A stretch of DNA of 64,000 nucleotides from an uncultured Alistipes sp. Its GTDB lineage: Bacteria > Bacteroidota > Bacteroidia > Bacteroidales > Rikenellaceae. The notes under the pieces are model-generated. The model was not told where the DNA came from, ran no database searches, and saw only the letters and a list, made by a program, of their open reading frames with translations. Shown piece after piece: positions 25,983-34,871 of this stretch. The DNA lies in NCBI GenBank assembly GCA_900545315.1, contig UQYM01000007.1:12344-76343 (forward strand). Reading direction: 5' to 3'. A program made the position numbers and the translations under genes. Position 1 is the stretch's first letter. Each line of letters begins with the position of its first letter.

Positions 25983-27275
25983 ATGACCTATACTGAAACA
26001 CTCGATTTTCTATATCATTCGCTTCCTGTTTTCCAGCATATTGGGGGAGGCGCGTATAAACCCGGATTCGATAACATTGTGGCTCTGGAAAAGGAACTCG
26101 GTGATCCGCACCGCCGATTCAGGAGTGTCCATGTGGCCGGGACCAACGGCAAGGGGTCGGTGTCCCATATGGTAGCGGCTGTGCTGCAGGCTGCCGGGTA
26201 TCGTACTGGCCTCTTTACCTCGCCGCACCTGAAAGATTTTCGCGAGCGGATCAAGGTTAACGGTCAGATGATTTCCGAAGAGGAGGTGATCAATTTCGTA
26301 GAACAACATCGGGAGGCGATCGATCGGATTCAACCCTCATTCTTTGAAATCACCACGGCCATCGCCTTTGATCACTTTGCCCGTCAGCAGGTCGATGTGG
26401 CGGTCATTGAGGTGGGTATGGGCGGCCGACTCGATTCGACCAATGTGATCCGTCCGTTGGTCAGCGTCATCACCAACATCAGTTGGGATCATGCCCAGTT
26501 CCTGGGCGATACGCTCGAAAAAATTGCCGGCGAAAAGGCCGGGATTATCAAGGAGATGACCCCCGTAGTAATCGGCGAGAGTCAGATCGAGAGCCAGTTG
26601 ACCTTTATTACCCGAGCCAAGGAGTGTAGTGCTCCGATCCTGTTTGCCGATCAGCTCTATCGGGTGGTGGACCGGCAGTATGTGGGTGAAAATCTGCAAC
26701 AGTTTACGATCGAAAATCGTCTGGACGGTGAAACATTTACGTTGGCTGTCGATCTGTTGGGCGATTATCAGCGCAAGAATATTTTAACGGCACTGACCAC
26801 CCTGGACGTGTTGAACGGGTCGGGCGGATTGACACTGCCTCGGGAAGCGGTTGCACGAGGATTGGCCTCGGCAGCGGCGACGACCGGGCTGTTGGGGCGT
26901 TGGCAGGTGGTCAATCGGGCTCCGTTGACCGTCTGTGATACCGGACACAACGAAGGAGGCTTGCGCGAAACCATGGCACAGATTGCACGCCAACACTACC
27001 GCAAACTCTATATGGTTTTGGGATTTGTTGCCGATAAGGATTTGGATAAAGTATTCCCCTTATTGCCCACAGATGCCCACTATATCTTTACTCGTGCCGG
27101 CATCGAACGGGCACTCGACGAAAAGATCTTGGCCCAGCGTGCTGCGGCATACGGTCTGCAGGGAGAGACGGTTCCGAACGTGGCTGATGCCGTGAAACGT
27201 GCACGAGAGTTGGCCACCCCAGAGGATATGATCTACATCGGAGGCAGTACCTTTATTGTGGCGGAATTTTTATAA
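25983..27275 (+). CDS. folC: Bifunctional folylpolyglutamate synthase/dihydrofolate synthase
   Basis: Mur-ligase-type enzyme that adds glutamate to dihydropteroate or folates. The 430-residue product has the ATP loop VAGTNGKGSVSHMVAAVLQ, FTSPHLKDFRERI, EVGMGGRLDSTNVI (with the conserved GGRLDATN-like block) and the C-terminal DTGHNEGGLRETM. It follows lnt after 171 bp on the same strand. Confidence 0.94.
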   Translation: MTYTETLDFLYHSLPVFQHIGGGAYKPGFDNIVALEKELGDPHRRFRSVHVAGTNGKGSVSHMVAAVLQAAGYRTGLFTSPHLKDFRERIKVNGQMISEEEVINFVEQHREAIDRIQPSFFEITTAIAFDHFARQQVDVAVIEVGMGGRLDSTNVIRPLVSVITNISWDHAQFLGDTLEKIAGEKAGIIKEMTPVVIGESQIESQLTFITRAKECSAPILFADQLYRVVDRQYVGENLQQFTIENRLDGETFTLAVDLLGDYQRKNILTALTTLDVLNGSGGLTLPREAVARGLASAAATTGLLGRWQVVNRAPLTVCDTGHNEGGLRETMAQIARQHYRKLYMVLGFVADKDLDKVFPLLPTDAHYIFTRAGIERALDEKILAQRAAAYGLQGETVPNVADAVKRARELATPEDMIYIGGSTFIVAEFL

Positions 27276-27643
27276 TAGTTCGGGCGCCGCTGAGTATCTT
27301 GGGGAGGGAAGCCGTGAGAAGGGTAACTCTCTCGAAATAGAAAAGATGCCAAACAGTTTGATTTCGGAGTTTGGCCGGTTGGCAAGGTCTGGTAGATGTA
27401 GATGAGGGATCGATCGGAGCGGTAAGGACGGAATGTCGAGTTTCGCCCCTCAACATGCGGTCTGCATCGGACAAAGCGGTGGAAAAGGCGACAGGAAGAG
27501 CCCGAAATTGCAGGACATGCTGAAATTTTTCTAACTTTGTCAGAATAATGCAGTTTGACACTGAACAGTCTGTGCAGGACTAGACGCAAAGTGTAGCGAA
27601 CCATTTAGTAAATACTGATATACATTACAATAGATTTCATTCG
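27276..27643 (+). other. Intergenic region between folC and tyrS
   Basis: About 370 bp without a gene; it holds the tyrS promoter near its end. Nothing else recognised. Confidence 0.55.
27507..27539 (+). promoter_or_regulatory. Promoter of tyrS
   Basis: ATTG (near-consensus -33, 27507-27510), a 21-bp spacer and TAACTTTG (27532-27539). The leader to the ATG at 27644 would be about 100 bases. Confidence 0.6.
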
Positions 27644-28933
27644 ATGGATTTTGTAGAAGAACTCAAGTGGAGGGGCATGTTGCATGATATGATGCCCGGA
27701 ACCGAAGAGCAACTCGCCAAAGAGATGACGACCGCCTATGTGGGTATTGACCCCACTGCCGATTCTTTGCATATCGGCCATCTGGTCAGCATCATGATTC
27801 TGAAACATTTTCAACGTTGCGGCCACAAACCGATCTTTTTGATCGGAGGTGCGACCGGCATGATCGGTGACCCGTCGGGTAAATCGCTCGAGCGTAACCT
27901 GCTCGACGAAGAGACCCTGCGCCACAATCAAGAGGCGATCAAACGCCAATTGAGCCACCTGGTCGATTTCGAATCGGATGCCCCCAATGCAGCCGAAATG
28001 GTCAACAACTACGACTGGATGAAAAATTACTCGTTCCTCGAGTTCATCCGCGAAATCGGCAAGTGCATTACCGTCAATTACATGATGGCGAAGGATTCCG
28101 TCAAAAAACGCTTCAATGGCGAAGGTGACGGTATGTCGTTTACCGAATTTACCTATCAGTTGGTTCAGGGAACCGACTTTCTGCACCTCTATCAGCATAA
28201 AAACTGCAAATTGCAGATGGGCGGTTCAGATCAGTGGGGCAACATCACCACCGGTACCGAATTGATCCGTCGTAAATTGGGTGGTGAGGCCTACGGCTTG
28301 ACCTGCACGTTGATCAAAAAGGCTGACGGTACCAAATTCGGTAAAACCGAGTCGGGAAATGTTTGGCTCGATCCACGCTATACCTCGCCCTATAAATTCT
28401 ATCAGTTCTGGCTCAATGTCAGCGATGAGGATGCCGAGCGTTACATCAAGATCTTTACGATGCTCGACAAGGAGACGATCGAAGAGCTGATTGCAGCACA
28501 CCGCGAGGCTCCGCACCTGCGTGAATTGCAAAAACGTCTGGCCAAAGAGGTTACCTGCATGATTCACTCCGAAGAGGAGTACAACAAGGCGGTTGAGGCA
28601 TCAAGCATTCTGTTCGGTAATGCTACGGCAGAGGCGTTGCGCCATCTCGATGAGCAGACCTTCTTGCAGGTGTTTGAGGGTGTGCCTCAGTTCGAGGTGC
28701 CGGCATCGGCGCTCGAAGAGGGTATCGGATTTATCCAGCTTTGCACGGAACAGGCTGCCATCTTCCCGTCGAAAGGAGAGGCCCGCAAGCTGATTCAGGG
28801 TGGAGGTCTCTCGCTCAATAAAGAGAAGGTCACCGCGATCGATGCCACAGTGACCAAAAAGGACCTCATCTCTGGTAAATACCTGTTGATCCAGAAGGGT
28901 AAGAAAAACTACTTCTTGATCATTGTAAAATAG
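27644..28933 (+). CDS. tyrS: Tyrosyl-tRNA synthetase
   Basis: Charges tRNA-Tyr. The 429-residue class I enzyme has the HIGH-type motif in IDPTADSLHIGHLVSIM, the tyrosine-pocket stretch QMGGSDQWGNITTGTELIRR, and the KMSKS equivalent KFGKTESGNVWLD. The C terminus carries an S4 RNA-binding domain (ARKLIQGGGLSLNKEKV). A promoter and a terminator frame it, so it is monocistronic. Confidence 0.97.
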   Translation: MDFVEELKWRGMLHDMMPGTEEQLAKEMTTAYVGIDPTADSLHIGHLVSIMILKHFQRCGHKPIFLIGGATGMIGDPSGKSLERNLLDEETLRHNQEAIKRQLSHLVDFESDAPNAAEMVNNYDWMKNYSFLEFIREIGKCITVNYMMAKDSVKKRFNGEGDGMSFTEFTYQLVQGTDFLHLYQHKNCKLQMGGSDQWGNITTGTELIRRKLGGEAYGLTCTLIKKADGTKFGKTESGNVWLDPRYTSPYKFYQFWLNVSDEDAERYIKIFTMLDKETIEELIAAHREAPHLRELQKRLAKEVTCMIHSEEEYNKAVEASSILFGNATAEALRHLDEQTFLQVFEGVPQFEVPASALEEGIGFIQLCTEQAAIFPSKGEARKLIQGGGLSLNKEKVTAIDATVTKKDLISGKYLLIQKGKKNYFLIIVK

Positions 28934-28938
28934 TTCGG

Positions 28939-28982
28939 TTTCGAGGCTGTCCGATTCTGGCAGCCTCGAAATCTGTTTTTTA
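28939..28982 (+). terminator. Rho-independent terminator of tyrS
   Basis: An 11-bp stem TTTCGAGGCTG/CAGCCTCGAAA is followed by TCTGTTTTTT. It lies 6 bp after the stop. Confidence 0.85.
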
Positions 28983-29182
28983 ACGCTGTTTTTGTCTCCC
29001 CGATTCGGTCTGTTCTTGAGGGGGCATGCACGGCAGAAACAGAACATAGGTGCGGGGATGGGCTGTATTGTAGTTGCAGTTGCAGTTCCAGTTCAAGGCT
29101 CGCTTAGCACTTGTTTCGCTCCAAGAGTACCGCGAATTTATACACCGAAATTAATCTGTCACAAGAATAAATATCAGACGTT

Positions 29183-30220
29183 ATGACTCTTATCAAACCC
29201 GTTGGTTACCACAATCTGCTCGGTAATGCCGAAAATACCGAAAAAGCCATCAAACATGTCAAAGATATGTTTCAGGAGAACCTGGCGGCACAGTTGGTAC
29301 TGTTACGCGTAACGGCTCCGATGGTGGTGCTGACCGGTACCGGTATCAATGACGATTTGAATAGTGTCGAACGTCCCGTTTCGTTTCCTATCCGTGCTAT
29401 GGGGGAGCGGCGTGCCGAAGTGGTGCACTCGTTGGCCAAATGGAAACGGCTCAAACTCGGGGAGATGGGCGTGAAACCCGGTCGAGGAATCTATACCGAT
29501 ATGAATGCCCTGCGCCCTGACGAAGATCTCGATAACCTTCATTCACTCTATGTCGATCAGTGGGACTGGGAGCGGGTGATTACAGCCGAAGATCGTAATG
29601 TCGCCTTCCTGAAAAAGATGGTCAATCGGATTTATGAAGCCATCAAGGTGACCGAAAACAAACTCTACGTCGAGTTCCCGCAGATCGAACCCTTCTTGCC
29701 GGAAGAGATTCACTTTATTCATGCCCAGCAGCTGTTGGATCTGTATCCCAACCTCTCACCCAAAGAGCGCGAAAACGAGATCGTCAAGAAATATGGAGCT
29801 GTCTTCGTGATCGGTATCGGAGGAGAGCTCTCCAACGGTGAGGTGCACGATGGCCGTGCCGCTGACTACGACGACTGGAGTACACCCAATGAGGAGGGCT
29901 ATAACGGTCTAAACGGGGATATTCTGTTGTGGAATCCCGTGTTGCAGAGTGCATTCGAGGTGTCGAGTATGGGAATCCGTGTCGATGCAAAGGCGTTGCG
30001 TCACCAGTTGGCAATACGGGGACAGGAGTACAAGAGTGAACTCTACTTCCATCGAAAACTGTTGGCAGGCGAACTGCCACTGACCATTGGTGGAGGTATC
30101 GGACAGTCCCGCCTATGTATGTACCTGCTTCGAAAGGCCCACATCGGGGAGATTCAGTGCAGTATCTGGCCCGAATCGATGCGCGAAGAGTGTCACGCAG
30201 CTGGAATTGATCTGGTATAG
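29183..30220 (+). CDS. asnA: Aspartate--ammonia ligase
   Basis: Makes asparagine from aspartate, ammonia and ATP; related to class II aminoacyl-tRNA synthetases. The 345-residue product matches the family throughout: TGTGINDDLNSVERPVSF, YTDMNALRPDEDLDNLHSLY, DQWDWERVI and GGGIGQSRLCMYLLRKAHIG at the C-terminal class II motif 3. Monocistronic, with a strong terminator about 100 bp downstream. Confidence 0.96.
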   Translation: MTLIKPVGYHNLLGNAENTEKAIKHVKDMFQENLAAQLVLLRVTAPMVVLTGTGINDDLNSVERPVSFPIRAMGERRAEVVHSLAKWKRLKLGEMGVKPGRGIYTDMNALRPDEDLDNLHSLYVDQWDWERVITAEDRNVAFLKKMVNRIYEAIKVTENKLYVEFPQIEPFLPEEIHFIHAQQLLDLYPNLSPKERENEIVKKYGAVFVIGIGGELSNGEVHDGRAADYDDWSTPNEEGYNGLNGDILLWNPVLQSAFEVSSMGIRVDAKALRHQLAIRGQEYKSELYFHRKLLAGELPLTIGGGIGQSRLCMYLLRKAHIGEIQCSIWPESMREECHAAGIDLV

Positions 30221-30316
30221 TGGAGGCCTGAAGTTTTCTGCCGGAGTTCCGTTCCCCGTTGTTTGACGGTTGCGACTGGATACAGGGTAGGCGATTTCGA
30301 CAAAACAGATACAAAT

Positions 30317-30357
30317 AGCAGCAGCGGCAAACATCAGTTTGCCGCTGCTGCTTTATT
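30317..30357 (+). terminator. Strong terminator of asnA
   Basis: A perfect 16-bp stem AGCAGCAGCGGCAAAC/GTTTGCCGCTGCTGCT with an ATCA loop is followed by TTATTTAG. The remaining bases to 30641 contain no gene-like ORF. Confidence 0.9.
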
Positions 30358-30641
30358 TAGGGTTATCCCGCTATACATGGACGGAAGGATTGGTAAAGAA
30401 AAAGCCTCCGGTGCCATTTGCTTGACAGAGCAGGCGAATTAGGTACAAAGGCTGTAGGCAAGGGTAGCACAGCAGGCAAGAGTAGAGGTGCAGCGCAGGT
30501 GTGTCAGCCGTTGCCGTTATCTTGTTTTGTGGTGAATGGGGATGGCTTTGGTCTTCTTTTAGGCCCAACCTGAAGTAGAAGGTTTTTTTAGGACCCTCCC
30601 TTTTCCCCAATGGAGCGTATGTCAAGCCAACACTGCAAATT

Positions 30642-31046
30642 CTACTCCTCGTCGTCATCGGAGTAGGCGAGGGTGTCCATCAACGAGTCGATCTCCCGAC
30701 GTTCACGTTTGGTGGGACGCCCCATCCCCCGATCCCGCTGTACGAAGATCGTCTCTCGCGGTACGTTCAGTTTGTTCAGCTCTGTTGCGGGCGTCAGATC
30801 CTCCATATAGGTGGGGACGTTTTTTGCCCCCTGCCGGCTGGAAACCAGCGCCAATACCCGATAGGTATAGGTGACGATCGTCTTGCGAACCGTTATCGTA
30901 TCTCCCGGCTTCACTTCACGCGAAGGCTTTGTGTAGCTGCCATTGATGGTGACCCGGTTGGTACGACACGCCTCCGCTGCATCGCTACGTGTCTTGAAAA
31001 CCCGCACCGCCCAAAGCCATTTGTCTATTCTAACCGATTCGTCCAT
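30642..31046 (-). CDS. hslR: S4-domain RNA-binding protein, Hsp15-like
   Basis: A 134-residue protein with an N-terminal S4 domain (VRIDKWLWAVRVFKTRSDAAEACRTNRVTINGSYTKPSREV) and a basic tail (RGMGRPTKRERREIDSL) ending in an acidic stretch. Hsp15 of E. coli binds free 50S subunits carrying nascent chains and helps recycle them. It is the most downstream gene of a minus-strand group with rplY and pth, but 331 bp separate it from pth, so it may have its own promoter. Confidence 0.85.
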   Translation of the reverse strand: MDESVRIDKWLWAVRVFKTRSDAAEACRTNRVTINGSYTKPSREVKPGDTITVRKTIVTYTYRVLALVSSRQGAKNVPTYMEDLTPATELNKLNVPRETIFVQRDRGMGRPTKRERREIDSLMDTLAYSDDDEE

Positions 31047-31377
31047 CTCTCGTTATCTGTAAGAATTGCGTTTATTATCTCGGACTCCAAGCCCCCACCC
31101 GTCGGTATCCGAAAATTTTTATTGGATCATTCCTGGTGTTGCCTCTCTGTAACCGGTTTATCGGTAATGGGGAATAAAAGGTTTGCTGGGGCAATTGGGG
31201 CCCAATCAAAGAAGACTTTCCTAAAGAAGTTTTCTCTGTTCCCTTCTCTGCTGTGTTTTCTTCCCTGCTGCATCCCCTTCTTCCTTCCCTGTTTCCCTCT
31301 TCCCCTTTTCTTCCATCAACAGCTGGTTGATGCTTGCGCCTGATTGGGGCAGAGAGGGCCTGCGAAGGGGCTTCAGG
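31047..31377. other. Intergenic region with a long polypyrimidine tract
   Basis: No gene recognised. From about 31230 to 31315 the plus strand is almost purely C and T (for example ttcttccttccctgtttccc). This strong strand asymmetry is unlike any other spacer in the window. Confidence 0.6.
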
Positions 31378-31941
31378 TTAAGCGTTGTTGAATTGGTTCA
31401 TCGTCCGTTCCAGACCGATCGTCCCGAAGGCCTTGATCGCCTCCGCTGCCACCTGGGTCCGCTCCGGAAGCGCTGCAGCCTCCTCGTCGGTCCAATGGCC
31501 CAACACATAATCGACCTGCATCCCCTTGGAAAAATTGCCGCCAATCCCGAACCGCAAACGGGCATATGCCGTTGTGCCTAACAGCTCGGCAATGTTTTTC
31601 AGACCGTTGTGTCCTCCATCGCTCCCTTTGGCCCGAATCCGTATCGTCCCGAATGGCAACGCAATGTCATCCACAACGACAAAAACATTCTCCAACGGAA
31701 TCTTCTCGGCCTGCATCCAGTAACAGACCGCCTTCCCACTCAAATTCATGTAGGTGGAGGGCTTCAACAAAATAAACGTGCGCCCTTTGAACTTCATCTC
31801 GGCTACAGAACCGTATCGCTGAGCGCTAAAAATAGTATTGGACGCCTCTGCTAAAGCGTCCAATACCTTGAAACCTATATTGTGACGGGTCTCAGTGTAT
31901 TCGGCACCGATGTTGCCCAGTCCAACAATCAGATATTTCAT
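31378..31941 (-). CDS. pth: Peptidyl-tRNA hydrolase
   Basis: Cleaves peptidyl-tRNA released from stalled ribosomes. The 187-residue product has the family start KYLIVGLGNIGAEYTETRHN with the catalytic His in RHNIGF, LLKPSTYMNLSGKAV, VVDDIALPFGTIRIR, and GSDGGHNGLKNI. It lies 67 bp after rplY on the minus strand, the usual rplY-pth arrangement. Confidence 0.96.
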   Translation of the reverse strand: MKYLIVGLGNIGAEYTETRHNIGFKVLDALAEASNTIFSAQRYGSVAEMKFKGRTFILLKPSTYMNLSGKAVCYWMQAEKIPLENVFVVVDDIALPFGTIRIRAKGSDGGHNGLKNIAELLGTTAYARLRFGIGGNFSKGMQVDYVLGHWTDEEAAALPERTQVAAEAIKAFGTIGLERTMNQFNNA

Positions 31942-32008
31942 TGTGCAGTTTGTGTTGAGGTGGCCGCCGTTGCGTTACTTCTCGCAGCCACCGTTACAAC
32001 TCCCCTGA

Positions 32009-32584
32009 TTATTTGGTTGCAGTTGCAGCAGCACCCCTTGCAGCACGAGTCATCTTAACGGCGCATACAGCGGTGGTTGCAGGAGTCAACAGGGTGATGT
32101 TATCGTAGTGCAGATCGCCAACGAAGATGCTCTTGCCCAAACCCAGTGAAGATACATCAACCAACAACTCGTCAGGCAGATTCTCCATGGTTGCACTGAT
32201 GCGGAGTTTACGTTTGCTCAGGATCAATTTACCACCCTGTTTTACACCCTCAGACGAACCGGTCAAACGTACCGGAACATCAATGGCAATCGGTTTGCCC
32301 GGAATTACATGGTAGAAATCGATGTGCAATACGGTATCATTAACGGGATGGTACTGTACCTCACGCATTACACCAACCTCTTTCTGACCGTCGATGTCGA
32401 ACTCAACGAGGTATGATTGCGGAGTGTAGAGCAGAGGTTTGAGCGCGCGTGCGTCTACTGAAAAGTGGATTGTCTCGCCACGACCATAAATGGTGCAGGG
32501 TACCATTCCCTCTTTACGAATGCTTTTGCTCTCTTTTTTGCCGAAAGCGTTACGTTTTACGCCGGCAATTTTAATTGTTTCCAT
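32009..32584 (-). CDS. rplY: 50S ribosomal protein L25, long (CTC) form
   Basis: 5S rRNA-binding ribosomal protein. The 191-residue product has the N-terminal L25 domain (RNAFGKKESKSIRKEGMVPC, IYGRGETIHFSVDARAL) and the C-terminal TL5/CTC beta domain (IDVPVRLTGSSEGVKQGGKL). The C-terminal tail is Ala/Thr-rich (ARGAAATATK). It heads an rplY-pth operon. Confidence 0.96.
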   Translation of the reverse strand: METIKIAGVKRNAFGKKESKSIRKEGMVPCTIYGRGETIHFSVDARALKPLLYTPQSYLVEFDIDGQKEVGVMREVQYHPVNDTVLHIDFYHVIPGKPIAIDVPVRLTGSSEGVKQGGKLILSKRKLRISATMENLPDELLVDVSSLGLGKSIFVGDLHYDNITLLTPATTAVCAVKMTRAARGAAATATK

Positions 32585-32674
32585 ACTGTTTTGATTGTTA
32601 AAAGGTTTTTACGGCGCTACTCAGAAACGGGACAAGAGAATGAACCCGCCTCCCCATCGGGCCGTTTCGAAGCG

Positions 32675-32682
32675 CAAAGATA
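32675..32682 (-). promoter_or_regulatory. -7 box of the rplY promoter
   Basis: Minus-strand TATCTTTG, about 90 bp upstream of the rplY start. A -33 TTTG at the expected distance is not clear. Confidence 0.5.
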
Positions 32683-32733
32683 GGACGAATTACCGAAAAA
32701 TGAAAAAATTACGGGAAATTTTCCGCCGGGTGT

Positions 32734-32763
32734 TTTGCAGTTTCTCAATTTTCGTTACCTTTG
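32734..32763 (+). promoter_or_regulatory. Upstream promoter of the tRNA-Leu pair
   Basis: TTTG (32734-32737), an 18-bp spacer and TACCTTTG (32756-32763). It is the first of two promoters in tandem. Confidence 0.65.
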
Positions 32764-32833
32764 CACCACTTTCGTAAAGACGAATGCAGGTTCTTACCAC
32801 TTCTCCGACAATTTAAAGAATTTTATTAATTTG

Positions 32834-32865
32834 TTTGGAGATTATGTTCAGACGCTTTATCTTTG
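32834..32865 (+). promoter_or_regulatory. Downstream promoter of the tRNA-Leu pair
   Basis: TTTG (32834-32837), a 20-bp spacer and TATCTTTG (32858-32865): a near-perfect consensus. It starts about 140 bp before the first tRNA-Leu. The early transcript contains a 13-bp direct repeat TTTAGGTTAGTAG (32885-32897 and 32903-32915). Confidence 0.75.
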
Positions 32866-33012
32866 CACCGAAGTTTTAGGTTCATTTAGGTTAGTAGTTA
32901 GTTTTAGGTTAGTAGAAGGAAGGCATACAGCTCAGGGAATCCCCCTACTGGATTGTCTTTCCTTTGAAATTAAAACTCCGAACTTCACTCTCGGCTGCTC
33001 ACAGATAATCAA

Positions 33013-33100
33013 GCCCAGATGGTGAAATTGGTAGACACGCTACTTTGAGGGGGTAGTGCCGGTTTACGGCGTGCAAGTTCGAGTCTTGTTCTGGGCACCA
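33013..33100 (+). tRNA. tRNA-Leu (anticodon GAG)
   Basis: Acceptor GCCCAGA/TCTGGGC, anticodon stem CTACT/GGTAG with loop TTGAGGG (anticodon GAG at 33047-33049), a long class II variable arm, and T arm. CCA is encoded (33098-33100). It reads CUC/CUU. Confidence 0.92.
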
Positions 33101-33164
33101 ATCCGCGGAGTTCCGCAAAAGGCAATTAGCCATTTTTGTTCTGAAAATTTTGTTGAAAAAATAA

Positions 33165-33246
33165 GCCCAGGTGGCGGAATAGGTAGACGCGCACGTTTCA
33201 GGTGCGTGTGCCGCAAGGCGTGCAGGTTCGATTCCTGTCCTGGGCA
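33165..33246 (+). tRNA. tRNA-Leu (anticodon CAG)
   Basis: Acceptor GCCCAGG/CCTGGGC, anticodon stem CACGT/GCGTG with loop TTCAGGT (anticodon CAG at 33199-33201), long variable arm TGCCGCAAGGCG, and T arm GCAGG/CCTGT. CCA is not encoded, unlike its neighbour. It reads CUG. Confidence 0.92.
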
Positions 33247-33249
33247 CTC

Positions 33250-33290
33250 AAAACCCCGCTGAACTTGTGTTCAACGGGGTTTTATTGTTT
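33250..33290 (+). terminator. Terminator after the tRNA-Leu pair
   Basis: AAACCCCG-C-TGAAC pairs with GTTCA-A-CGGGGTTT (33251-33265 with 33269-33283), followed by TATTGTTTTT. Confidence 0.85.
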
Positions 33291-33416
33291 TTAGACGTCG
33301 AGAGATTGGTAACCTTTCCCAAGGGCTATTCCGCTATGTCGGTTTGTCTTCTTCTTCAAAAAAAAAGGTTGGCTACCCATCTTTTTTCTTTTCAACCATC
33401 GATGCGATATGCGGCT

Positions 33417-34289
33417 CTATTTGGTGCCCGAATCTAAGGATTCCGAAGATGGATCGGGGAGATCGCGGAGAATCTTTAACGACTGAAGAGCCAACGGAAA
33501 TCCAATGTATGGCAGGCATTGAATCACGGCTGCTGTCAATTGTTCACGGCTGTTCCCGATCTTGAGATTGCCCAACGCATGGGCCTGCAATTGCGGTGTT
33601 GCCCCCATTGTGGTCAGGATGCAGTAGATCAGCAGTTCGCGTTGTGCTACATTCAAACCGGTCCGGGTATAGAGGTCTCCGAAACAGTATTCGGTGAGAA
33701 ACCGTGCAACATCTTCACCCATCCCAGCGGGCAGTGGAGCCATGGCTTGAGCAATCTCGTCTCCATAAATGGGATACTGGATCGCTTTCCCGCGTTCGAA
33801 GCGCTCCTCTTCGGAAACGTTGTCCTGCTTGTCGAGAGGCAAGGCAATCCCTCGCTCAACAAAAACTTCGTTGATCGTCGCTACCGCATTGAGCGTTTTG
33901 GGAAAACCAATAAACGGAGCACACTGATATACCGCTTCGCGTAATTCAATCGGGGTGACCCCGACGTTTAGTGCAGCCCCGGCGTGTGCTTTGAGTTGCG
34001 GTAGGGTTTGCATGACGGTCAATACCGTGCAGGTGATCAACTCTCGACTCTCGTGATCAAGAGAGCCCGTGGCGAAAATATCTCCGAAGATAAATTTCTG
34101 TAAAATATCCATCAATTCCGGATCGCTTCCCTCTCCGGTGAGGGCTTCGCCTTGAAATAGGAGTTGGTAATTGGCTTTGCAGCGGTTAATTCTGTCCATC
34201 TTGTTTGGTGTGTTGGGTTCTGCCTGATGTTGTGCATATAAGGATCCTGTGGTGAAGAGCAGAACAAGAGACAATAATATGGGTTTCAT
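33417..34289 (-). CDS. Secreted protein with two carboxymuconolactone decarboxylase-like domains
   Basis: A 290-residue protein with a signal peptide (MKPILLSLVLLFTTGSLYAQ) and two tandem CMD-like domains: RELITCTVLTVMQTLPQLKAHAG with REAVYQCAPFIGFPKTL, and RELLIYCILTTMGATPQLQAHAL with AVIQCLPYIGFPLAL. The AhpD-type CxxC peroxidatic pair is absent; single Cys residues sit in the two YQC/IQC positions. The start at ATG 34289 is preferred over a TTG at 34298. It lies upstream of no partner on its strand; the AraC gene at 34872 is also on the minus strand, 582 bp away. A role in aromatic or oxidative stress is plausible by family but unproved. Confidence 0.85.
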   Translation of the reverse strand: MKPILLSLVLLFTTGSLYAQHQAEPNTPNKMDRINRCKANYQLLFQGEALTGEGSDPELMDILQKFIFGDIFATGSLDHESRELITCTVLTVMQTLPQLKAHAGAALNVGVTPIELREAVYQCAPFIGFPKTLNAVATINEVFVERGIALPLDKQDNVSEEERFERGKAIQYPIYGDEIAQAMAPLPAGMGEDVARFLTEYCFGDLYTRTGLNVAQRELLIYCILTTMGATPQLQAHALGNLKIGNSREQLTAAVIQCLPYIGFPLALQSLKILRDLPDPSSESLDSGTK

Positions 34290-34871
34290 CGGTTGCAAGA
34301 ATATAATAGTTGAAGTTTGGAAAATCGCTCATCGGATGGCAGACGACCTGTTTTGGTGGTCAGTACTACCGGATGGAACAAGTATGTTTCTCTTTACCTG
34401 CAATAATGCCACTTGAGGCGATCGGTTGCAAAATGGGGGCGTTGATGCTTAGGAAAAGCTGCTCCGAACCATAACAAAGTATGGTTTAATGGTTAGTCCC
34501 AATGTTGGCCTCGTTGTGGTAATGTTGCTCTTGGTGTCCGGATATAGCCTCGGGCCAATATTTTCGTAGATCACGACGGCCAGAGTAGAGCTTTCCCAGT
34601 AACCCTTTCCAATTTCCGATGTGCCGCCTTCTTTCCGCTCCTTTCATGAAGGGGAAATGCATTCCCCTGACTCATGCTCTGTGCGTCGTGGGGATAGTGG
34701 CTGTTGTTGTGGCTTGTTGCCTGCAGTATCTTGTAGAGCTATGCTTGACGGCATAGCGCTCAAACCATGAACATGGATGCCTGGTTGCCACTCTCTTTTG
34801 CCCCCTCTCTCACCTCAATTGTCGCGATGGCTTGTGTGCAAAAGGGTGGATGGCGGTGTGCACAATGGCAT
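34290..34871. other. Long intergenic region between the CMD and AraC genes
   Basis: About 580 bp without a convincing gene on either strand; a plus-strand ORF that begins at 34767 is largely the antisense of the AraC gene. No clear promoter or repeat was recognised. Confidence 0.5.
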
